Source: VRUE01 sp963701265
GTDB taxonomy: Bacteria; Actinomycetota; Thermoleophilia; Solirubrobacterales; 70-9
Reading direction: 5' to 3'
Length of the DNA: 64,000 bases
Assembly (NCBI GenBank): GCA_963701265.1
Contig: OY969581.1
Location: 2,542,001-2,606,000 of the forward strand
The notes beneath the pieces were generated by a model. The model saw only the letters and a program-made list of their open reading frames with translations. It did not search any database and had not been told where the DNA came from. How positions within the stretch are numbered: the first letter of the stretch is position 1; every line of letters begins with the position of its first letter. Position numbers and translations under genes: made by a program. Below are positions 41,101 through 48,000 of the stretch, piece by piece.

Positions 41101-41716
41101 CGTCGATCGTCTTGTAGGTGATGAACTGCCAGAAGCTGGGGTGCCCTACGCCCTGGCCGGAGAGGAAGATCTCGTATTTGCCGGGAGCCAAGCCCGAGGT
41201 CGAGAAGGTCCCGTCGGCGGCGGTATAGGAGTTGCGTTCGACCGGGATGCCGTGATCAAGCGGACCCCAAGTCTGCACCCGGATGCCGGCGGCGGGTGCG
41301 CCGGAGGCCTCTTTGACGGTGCCGGAGAAGGTCGAGTCGGTGGCACCGAGGAGTAGGAAGTTAAGGGTCTTGCTGGCGTTGACCTCTTCGTTCGCGACGG
41401 TGGTCGGCGAAAACGGGCTGCCGCTCGGCGGCGTCACCCGAACGTCGTAGGTGCCGGTGGCGACCGTCACGGAATAGGTGCCGTCGCTGGCCGTAGTCGT
41501 CTGCGCGATGAGCACTTGGGTCGGCGAGTCGAGGACCTCGACTTTCGTCCCGCCGAGCGCTTCGGCTGATTTCCCACCCGTGGAGCCGGTCACGGCACCG
41601 CTGAGGACGACATCGGCAGCCTCCGCGCTCGCCGCTAGTGGCGTCGCCGCGACTGAGCACAGTGAGACCAGGAGCGCAAAAACGACAAGGCAGGCACTCC
41701 GGCTCCGATCACGCAA
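38186..41716 (-). CDS. Secreted repeat protein: three 193-residue units, IPT/TIG domain, four Ig-like domains
   Basis: A 1176-residue secreted protein. A TTG start at 41716 is preceded by AGGAGGATTGCC, and a signal peptide (ACLVVFALLVSLCSVAATPLAAS) follows. Residues about 35-130 form a carboxypeptidase-regulatory-like beta domain. Three units of 193 residues follow (DNA period 579 bp, about 39621-41327), each with SGTVKEASGAPAAGIRV and PPLVKVDVRVADQNGDPVPN. Then come an IPT/TIG domain (GTGFNGATAVRFG) and four Ig-like 3/5-type repeats (KATVKALAPGTGTPTGSVTFSEG). There is no cell-wall anchor, so it is probably released or loosely bound. It is the only gene of the tRNA-bounded segment 38075-42235. 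Confidence 0.85.
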   Translation of the reverse strand: MRDRSRSACLVVFALLVSLCSVAATPLAASAEAADVVLSGAVTGSTGGKSAEALGGTKVEVLDSPTQVLIAQTTTASDGTYSVTVATGTYDVRVTPPSGSPFSPTTVANEEVNASKTLNFLLLGATDSTFSGTVKEASGAPAAGIRVQTWGPLDHGIPVERNSYTAADGTFSTSGLAPGKYEIFLSGQGVGHPSFWQFITYKTIDEDSSADFKLPPLVKVDVRVADQNGDPVPNTAIRLDGHATAYEMAPGLQLDPTSNSYSIADATTDSAGIAHMLMFPTDAAPNGGKATPSSGAYSQAVFAVPALTGDTTLDVTLVRSLSFSGTVKEASGAPAAGIRVQTWGPLDHGIPVERNSYTAADGTFSTSGLAPGKYEIFLSGQGVGHPSFWQFITYKTIDEDSSADFKLPPLVKVDVRVADQNGDPVPNTAIRLDGHATAYEMAPGLQLDPTSNSYSIADATTDSAGIAHMLMFPTDAAPNGGKATPSSGAYSQAVFAVPALTGDTTLDVTLVRSLSFSGTVKEASGAPAAGIRVQTWGPLDHGIPVERNSYTAADGTFSTSGLAPGKYEIFLSGQGVGHPSFWQFITYKTIDEDSSADFKLPPLVKVDVRVADQNGDPVPNTAIRLDGHATAYEMAPGLQLDPTSNSYSIADATTDSAGIAHMLMFPTDAAPNGGKATPSSGAYSQAVFAVPALTGDTTLAIALQSTQPPSPPLVNGVSPDTGAEAGGTEVTIAGTGFNGATAVRFGQTAASFTVNSPTLITATVPAGTGTVDVTVVTPSGTSSTNSSDRYRYGPSVTLSSAPNPSVRGAKVTFTAKVIPETPGAPVPTGSVTFVDGTTTLGTAVLSKGTAALNKTGLGAGVHEVVGVYGGNAYFGPSKSAPLIQTVTKASTQLTLTSSLNPAPYGSAGTLKATVKALAPGTGTPTGSVTFSEGETVLATVSLSAGSAKYALKAVEPGSHAITASFSGSTDYEPSKSSITQTVAKASTQLTLTSSLNPAPYGSSATLRAVAKAVAPGAGTPTGTVTFSEGSTVLATAPLSGTTAKYALKTLAPGNHDITATYSGDPHYGTSDASIAVTIAKAATKLTLTSSKNPAPNGSSGTLKATVKALAPGTGTPTGSVTFSEGETVLAVVPLKGSSAAYPLKSLAPGVHEITAAYGGSANYEASLAIMSQAINP
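39621..41327 (-). repeat. Three tandem 579-bp repeats within the secreted protein gene
   Basis: Copies begin at about 39621, 40200 and 40779, each 579 bp (193 codons); the last ends slightly early at about 41327. They differ by very few bases (for example AACATAAGC against AACATCAGC), so the expansion is recent or maintained by gene conversion. In-frame unit length conserves the protein. Confidence 0.85.
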
Positions 41717-41799
41717 GGCAATCCTCCTGTGTCGATTTGCTTGACAGGCAAGAGGGTTGCCCGCCGTCGTAGATCTTAGAGAGGAATGGGAAAAACAGT

Positions 41800-41819
41800 T
41801 TAAATACTCTGGTATTTAA
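41800..41819 (-). promoter_or_regulatory. AT-rich 8-bp inverted repeat upstream of the secreted repeat protein
   Basis: TTAAATAC (41800-41807), TCTG, GTATTTAA (41812-41819). It lies 84 bp upstream of the TTG start, in sequence far more AT-rich than the chromosome average, and may be an operator. Confidence 0.35.
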
Positions 41820-42103
41820 TGCAAAGGCGCTGCTCCTTCCTAATTTCTGATCATTGGTCTGCAAGACCTGCGCCGCCTGTAATTTCGGCTGCCGAAGCCC
41901 AAAAAACTCTCTGAGAACTCCACAGAGGGATCAGTGTCGACGTCTCGGCAACAAATGTCAGCACGCGCGCCGAACCTTCCACAGCCCTCTTGCGAAGGCA
42001 ACCGTTCTTGACACGCCCAGGCCAACACTCCGTCGACTCCCGTTAAGCGCCCATGCCGTCGGCTAGCGCAAGACTAATCTCACATTTGCCGGGGAGCGAC
42101 CGC

Positions 42104-42121
42104 CCGAACAGATCCCGAACA
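42104..42121. repeat. CCGAACA motif pair, right end of the tRNA-bounded segment
   Basis: CCGAACA at 42104-42110 and 42115-42121, 11 bp apart, in CCCGAACAGATCCCGAACAG. The same pair with the same spacing occurs at 38121/38132 and 42343/42354. Likely recombinase or excisionase arm sites. Confidence 0.55.
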
Positions 42122-42235
42122 GCTGTACGGATAGTGAAGGGGAACGTAGGCGACGAGGGCCTACTTGGCTCTTGGAAATTGCGCTTTTTGAAGCCAATCA
42201 TTGGCTTCTGTTAGTCCTGGTTCCCAGGAAAATTC

Positions 42236-42297
42236 CACTCGTAATGAAGGGGTCCCCGGTTCAAATCCGGGCGTCGGCTTCCCATTCCAGAGCGGTG
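42236..42297 (+). repeat. 62-bp direct repeat, right copy (att-like, 3' half of tRNA-Thr)
   Basis: Identical to 38013-38074. It holds the 3' half of tRNA-Thr (anticodon loop to the acceptor end plus 18 bp) but no 5' half, so it is not a tRNA gene. Distance between copies is 4223 bp. CCGAACA motifs follow at 42309, 42343 and 42354, in the same layout as at the left copy. Confidence 0.85.
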
Positions 42298-42796
42298 CCC
42301 GTGCAGATCCGAACAAAACTGAAGGGCTATGGGCGCCAAACTCCGAACAGAATCCGAACATTTCACGCTGGCTCTAGCTCCTTGTCGATGCAGGCGAGAT
42401 GCTCCGCGCCTCGAGGATGTAGTCGGCGATCATTCGGTGGTCACGGGGGCATTCTCTTGCGCTGGACGAGCCTCCGGATTGATCCCAATCAGCGCAACGG
42501 CTCCGCTCGCGGCCTACTAAGAACGCGCTCCGATCGCCGCACCGCCTCAGTGATCGTCGACGAAGTGGCGCAGCGTTTCTGTGACCCGCCGGTCGGCGAT
42601 CTCGGTCAGCCTGGCGACAATGTCATGGCGCAGTCGATGTCGCGGCCCCTATGTACCGAACCTGTTCGAGATGCTCAAGTGAATCGAGGAGCGCTCACCG
42701 CCGCCGGAGGCATCGTGGATTCCATTGATCCAGGAGCGGGCCTCCTGCATTGGCCCCGCATCCAAGCCAGCACTATAGAAACCAAAATCGAGCTAT

Positions 42797-44062
42797 TCAC
42801 GCGAAAAGCCCTTCGCCGACGAAGCCCCCCGAACTACAGCCTGGGGGGCAGGCAAAGATCGCGCTGGAAGTATGGAGCGTGTGGTGGTTGAGCGCATCAG
42901 ATGCAGCAAGACGACGTTGAATCGGAACAAACTGCCGCCAAGGATCGCGTTGGAAGCAAATGAAGAAAAGTCCAGCGTCTATCTGACCTGAGCCGGGTTC
43001 ACTGGGTTCGGAATAGGAGTAGCCGCGACGCAGGATGCGCTGGCCGCTGTTGTAGCTCGGGTTTGCGAGACGGATGTGGGCATCTGCCGGAATCACTGGC
43101 GCGCCGGCCTTCCGCACATCGAGATCTACTGGGTCGTACTCATCGTGACCACCTAGCGGAGCGCCGCTCAGCTTCTCACGGCCGATCACTCGCTCTTGGC
43201 TTTCAAGGCTCGTAGCGTCCCAGACGTCGAAGAGAATCTGGATGCGCCGCGCGATGAGGTAGCTGCCGCCGGACATCCACTTCTGCCCATCAGAAGGCTG
43301 CACCCAAACGAATTCGTCCATAGCCTGGTCATCCTCGCCACGGATGTTTTCGGTCCCGTCCTTGAACCCCATCAAATTGCGAGGCGTAGGCTGTGAGCGG
43401 CTCGTACTTGAGGTACGGCCGAAGCCTTGCTGAGTCCAGCGCACAGTTGCGGCACCGCTGGCGAGCCGCGCGAGTACGTGGATCGCGTGGAAGCTGACTT
43501 GGGGATCATCGGCACAAGCTTGAACGCACAGGTCGCCGCCAGAGCGATCCGGGTCGAGGCTCTCACCTCGGAATGGTGGGAGCGACGCCAGCCTGCGCGG
43601 TCGCTTCTGACTGAAGCCGAAGCGGTCCTCGCCCGGCGGGCCAAACAAGCTCAAACCGAAGCCAATGGTAATCGTCAATCGGGAGGGGTCGATGCCGATC
43701 GCCTCACCGGTGTCAGTCGGCGCTACGTCTGCAGACTCCGGAGCGGGTTCGTACGGGCGGCCGGCTGTCAATGCAGCGGCGGCAATAGTCCATTCCTCCA
43801 AGATGTCTCGAAGGTCGTCCACAGAGCTACTGGTGACATCGAATGCCGCGAAGTCCAGAAATTCTTGAGCTGGCGTTGCAATGCCTTCCTGATGAGAGCC
43901 GTAGAAAGGAAGGGAAGCTTGGCTGGAACCGCTCCGGTCTTTACGGCTTTCTGAAGCCGCTCCTGCGAGCAGATGATCCAGACCCACGCCGATCCCGACC
44001 ATCGCCGCCCCCGCCAAAGCACCACGGCGCGTGATGCCCTGTTTCTCATCCTGATTCGCCAA
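42797..44062 (-). CDS. Tat-exported DyP-type peroxidase (EfeB-like)
   Basis: A 421-residue protein from TTG 44062, preceded by AGAAGGA. The N-terminus has GITRRGALAGAAMVGIGVGLDHLLAG, a twin-arginine signal. The DyP motif GFKDGTEN (GxxDG) and the heme region VIPADAHIRLANPSY with RRGYSY are present, including the proximal His. All conserved parts are in frame. It should act outside the membrane as a heme peroxidase. It is last in a minus-strand cluster downstream of the giant RHS gene and two small membrane proteins, without the usual EfeU/EfeO iron-uptake genes. Confidence 0.85.
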   Translation of the reverse strand: MANQDEKQGITRRGALAGAAMVGIGVGLDHLLAGAASESRKDRSGSSQASLPFYGSHQEGIATPAQEFLDFAAFDVTSSSVDDLRDILEEWTIAAAALTAGRPYEPAPESADVAPTDTGEAIGIDPSRLTITIGFGLSLFGPPGEDRFGFSQKRPRRLASLPPFRGESLDPDRSGGDLCVQACADDPQVSFHAIHVLARLASGAATVRWTQQGFGRTSSTSRSQPTPRNLMGFKDGTENIRGEDDQAMDEFVWVQPSDGQKWMSGGSYLIARRIQILFDVWDATSLESQERVIGREKLSGAPLGGHDEYDPVDLDVRKAGAPVIPADAHIRLANPSYNSGQRILRRGYSYSEPSEPGSGQIDAGLFFICFQRDPWRQFVPIQRRLAASDALNHHTLHTSSAIFACPPGCSSGGFVGEGLFA

Positions 44063-44073
44063 TGTCCTTCTCG

Positions 44074-44304
44074 TTACTTCCGCGGCTTCCGAGATCCATC
44101 CTTTACTCCAATCCAAATGCGCCGAAGAACTGGGGCCATAGCCGAGATACCAAGACCAAGAAGTACTGCAACGGGCAGCCAGATCAGGAAATAAGCTTCC
44201 CAACTCGAAGGATCCTGGGAAGCCTGGGCCAGAGCTCCGCGATACGCGGCCCGAGCAAGGAGCCCCACACAACAGATCAAAGCGTAGAGCCGAGGATTCC
44301 ACAT
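44074..44304 (-). CDS. Small membrane protein upstream of the DyP peroxidase
   Basis: A 76-residue protein with two hydrophobic stretches (LYALICCVGLLARAAYRGAL and FLIWLPVAVLLGLGISAMAPVL) and a basic C-terminus (GVKDGSRKPRK). Its stop is 11 bp before the peroxidase start, so the two are likely co-transcribed. No family recognised. A longer reading frame goes to 44454, but the ATG at 44304 is preferred by size. Confidence 0.55.
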   Translation of the reverse strand: MWNPRLYALICCVGLLARAAYRGALAQASQDPSSWEAYFLIWLPVAVLLGLGISAMAPVLRRIWIGVKDGSRKPRK

Positions 44305-44416
44305 TCGCTGATGCTCGCAGCTTCCGCGCTGATTGGCCAAAGACCGGGATCGGGTCGCCGGGCCCCCCGCGTAAGCGCTGACAAGAAACAGGTTGCCTTG
44401 CGCAAAACCCATAAAG

Positions 44417-45019
44417 CTAGGCAACTGGCCGAGTCGGCCTACCCGAGCCATCACCGTGACGCCGTTGCATCCAGCGGCCTACCGCCTGCACGAACAAAGT
44501 GAGCAGCGCGATCCAGAACAACGCCACGTTCAGCGTGGACGCAATTCCGGTAGGCCTCGCGAGGCCCTGTATCGAGAAGGTCACTATGCACAGCAGGATG
44601 AGTCCGTACTTCCAATATGGGTTGAAATAAAAGGAGGGGCCCTTCCTCTTCGCTCGCTCGACGAAGAACTGAAGCACGATGAACCCTGCAATCGAGACAA
44701 GCATCGCGATCCCTCCGATCCAGGCCGCGACTCCCGGGTGTCCATGGTTCCAGCCGACGATTCTCAAGACCAGCCCAATGCCCAAGACGCCGAAAAGCAG
44801 CCAACGGACGGTCGACTCTGTCCAAATCGGTTGGCCATGCTTGATAGCTCCGATTCTGGCGCGCATGAAGTTCACCAAAACGACCGAGATCCAGACAACC
44901 ACGCACAATGTCAAGAACCGCAATATCCAAGCAAGAACCACGTTCGGTCCCATAAACAGCGCGCAGACGAGAGCGGCGATCCAGACTGCTGGAAGCCAGA
45001 ATTTAGTGGGAAGCTTCAT
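44417..45019 (-). CDS. Polytopic membrane protein following RHS; candidate immunity protein
   Basis: A 200-residue protein with about five hydrophobic segments (FWLPAVWIAALVCALFMG, WILRFLTLCVVVWISVVLV, LLFGVLGIGLVLRIVGW, WIGGIAMLVSIAGFIVLQFF, YGLILLCIVTFSIQGLA). It starts three bases after the RHS stop, so it is in the same transcript. No family recognised. Genes directly downstream of RHS C-terminal toxins are often cognate immunity proteins, and a membrane immunity would suit a toxin acting at the membrane. This is inference from position only. Confidence 0.55.
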   Translation of the reverse strand: MKLPTKFWLPAVWIAALVCALFMGPNVVLAWILRFLTLCVVVWISVVLVNFMRARIGAIKHGQPIWTESTVRWLLFGVLGIGLVLRIVGWNHGHPGVAAWIGGIAMLVSIAGFIVLQFFVERAKRKGPSFYFNPYWKYGLILLCIVTFSIQGLARPTGIASTLNVALFWIALLTLFVQAVGRWMQRRHGDGSGRPTRPVA

Positions 45020-45022
45020 CGG

Positions 45023-48000
45023 CTACGGGATGAGAATGGGCTTTGGATCCCGGCCCGGGACCGGCGGGGGGCCGGGCGGGCCACCCGGCTCGGGTGGTTC
45101 CTGGATTTCTTCAATGAATTCTCCGGCTTTTTCGAGTCCCTTTTCGATTCCTTCAACTCCCTTTTCGTAAGTGCCATGACACGGCGACGATTCGAACTGA
45201 TAGGGAGGCAGCAGTTCGAAGCCACATTCGGCCGCACCAGTGACGGTGTTTTCACCCCATTCCTTTACTTCGCTCAGGACTCCAGGGGCACCGCTAACCC
45301 ATTCGCCGACTTGATTAGCGCCATCTTCAACAGCATTTTCGATCGGTGCTATGGGATTAGGAATACAGACATAACATTCACCGCTGGGATCGATGAAATC
45401 CAAGGGATTAGCCCCCACATACCGATAGAGATTTGTGCCACTCCCGATGAAGCCCGCAGGATCCCGACTGATGAAGCGACCCATAGAGAAATCGTAGTAG
45501 CGAGCTCGACTGAATTGCAGGCCGGTTCCGTCGTTTTCCCGGCCTGTGAACTGGAATGGGTTGTCGCTTCCTTCTCCCGTGCTGGTTGCTGCACCGAAGG
45601 GCTCGTAGCTATAGGAGGTGGTCGTTTCGCCTTCTTCGTCCACCAAGCCGAGGACACTTCCCAGCCGGTCGGTCAGGTAGCTGGATGTGCCGCTTGCGGT
45701 CGTGCGGGCAAAGAGCTGGTCAGCTAGGAGCCCGGTAAGCAGATTCCCGGTCGGGCTGCTTTCTACCGATTCCTGAACAACGTTCGCTTCATCAAAGAGC
45801 ATTTCCGTGGTTGTGCCTTTCAACGTCTTCCCCACGCGTCGGCCAAAGGGGTCGTATTCGAAGGCCGCTTCATTTGCACCGCTGATACCCGTTAGCTCGC
45901 CTCGGGCGTTCCAAGCGTATCCGCTGGCACCGTCGTCGGTGAGATGGCCGTTTTTGTCGTATTCCAGCGTTTCGCCTTCACGTTTGAGCAGCTCGTTGCC
46001 TTCGTTGTATTCGGCCGAAGCTAGAGATTCGGGCAAGTCCAGCTGGGCATAGCTTCCCCACGTTGCGCTCGTGCGACCATTGGGGTCATAGGCATAGTTG
46101 ATGGCCCCAAGCGTGCTTACGCCGTCTTTGTAGGTGATCGAGGTGTTCTGGCCGGCGGCGTCATAGCCATAGAGCTGTTCGATGCCGTTGGGCAACGTGA
46201 CGCCTTCAAGGCGACCGTCTTTGTCATAGGCCAGTGAGACCGATTCGCCGCCCCGGGAAAGACCGCCTAGGTGATCGGCGGCGTCGAATTCGTATTCGAC
46301 CGGGAGCTGGCCAGGGACAAACATCGCTTCACGCCGGCTCGCAGCATCGTAGGCATAGGCCACCGTGCCCTGCGGGCTCGCCACGGCGGTGGGCCGGTTG
46401 AGGCCGTCAAAGCTCAGGACGTATTCGCCACTTGCGCTGTCCTGCACGAGTTTGGGTCGGTTGGCTTCGTCGTATTCGTATTCGACCGTGCTTTCCGCGC
46501 CTTCTCCGGAGACGCCATAGGAAACCTTCGTCAGGCGCCGCAGCGGGTCAAATTCGTAGGCCGTCGTATCGCCATTGCGATCGGTTTCGGCCTCGAGGTC
46601 GCCGGTCGGGTAGTAGCTCCATTTAGCGGTCTCACCTAGCGGATCCGTTTCGGCTTCGATCCGGTCCATGAGGTCGTATTTGCGGGTCGTTTCGTTGCCC
46701 CGGGGGTCGGTGATCGTCACCGGGTTGCCGTCCTGGTCGTATTCGATCGAAGTTTTGGCTCCGGAGGGAGCGGTGATGCTCGTGACCTGATCGGCGGAGC
46801 TGTAGCCGAGGATCGTCCTCTGACCACCCGGAGAGGTAATCGACCGCACCCGACCGAGGGAATCAACAAACCGATCGGTCTGCCGTCCGAGCGGATCGGT
46901 GCTCGAGACAAGGTCCCCCCCGCTGTACGTGAAGCTGGTTTTCTCGTTTTCGGGACTGGTGATCGAGGTTAGCTGACCGCCTTCCCAGCTAAATTTGGTC
47001 TCGTTACCAAGCGGGTCGACTCGGCTCAGCAGTTCTTCATGCGCTCCGTAATTGAATTTAGTTGCGTGCCCTAGCGGATCAATAATCTTGGTGACGTTCG
47101 CTGTGCCGGGTTCGTATTCGTATTTGTAAGTCACGGCGTCTTCAGTGCCCGCCAGCTTGGTAGCTTCGGTGACGTTGCCGACACTGTCGTATTCGTATTC
47201 CGTCAGCCGGCCCGCTGGGTCCGTCTTGGAAAGGATCAGGCCGGTTTTTGCTTGCCGTTCGATGCTCGTCGTCTGTTCGAGTTCGGTCCCCGGCTCTTCG
47301 GTTTCGCTGGTCGAGAAGCCTTCGGCGTTGAAGGTGACTTCGTGCTGACTCCCCAGTGGATCGGTCACCGTCGTAGCTTCGACTTCCCCGCCTTCGTCGA
47401 GGTCGTATTCGAATTTGAAGGTTGCCCCGTCGCCCGCGGTCTGTTTTTCGACCCTCCCGTTGGCGTCATAAACGACCTGAAGATATTTGTTGCCACGGGG
47501 GTTGATGATTGCTTTCATCCGCCCCGAGCCGTCATATTCGTATTCGGTCGTTCGGCCTCCAAGACCTTCGACTTTCGTCAGTCGTCCAGAAGTGTAGGTG
47601 TATTTGACGTGCCTACCGCCATTGTCGGTTAGTTCCGTGATTCGATTGGATTCGTCGTAGGTGAATTTGACCCAGCGCCCATGCGGCGAAGTTATTTTGG
47701 TCATATTTTCTCCGCTGCGAGTGATCACCAGCGCGTTCCCATGGCTGTCACGTACTTCCATGAGACGCCCTACGCCGAATACGTAGGTCATTCCATTCGT
47801 CAGTTCGAGGCTCCAATACACTCCACCGCCTGCCGGAGTGTATTTCAAGACCGAGCCATAGAAAGGTCCCGGGGTACTCGTCGATTCATAAGCTCCGTCC
47901 GCATAGCCACTTCCGGGGGTGGTTCGCACATAGTGTATGCGCTGGCCATCGGGCATGATCAGGTTGGCTTCTGCGGCTCCGGCACCCGACCAAAGACGCA

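Larger units (their letters stand above)
41717..42796. other. 1.08-kb gap with att-like repeat and element remnants
   Basis: No convincing gene. It includes the palindrome TTAAATAC-tctg-GTATTTAA (41800-41819) near the secreted protein's promoter, CCGAACA pairs (42104, 42115), the hairpin GAAGCCAA-tca-TTGGCTTC (42190-42208), the 62-bp att-like copy at 42236-42297 and further CCGAACA motifs (42309, 42343, 42354). The plus frame 42172-42891 passes through the tRNA fragment and has no protein features. Confidence 0.6.

Noticed and set aside
42161..42361. Small ORF reading GFEPGTPSLRV-like sequence
   Set aside because: This is the antisense translation of the tRNA-Thr 3' half, a common spurious annotation. 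The same applies to the minus-strand ORF over tRNA-Tyr (24133-24477) and to 37999-38196.
42640..42680. CGAACctGTTCG near 42657 as a third LexA box
   Set aside because: The half sites are separated by two bases, not the four required by the SOS box.
42172..42891. 239-residue plus ORF downstream of the att-like repeat
   Set aside because: It runs through the tRNA fragment, has no domain pattern and has Ser/Arg-rich composition like random GC-rich DNA.
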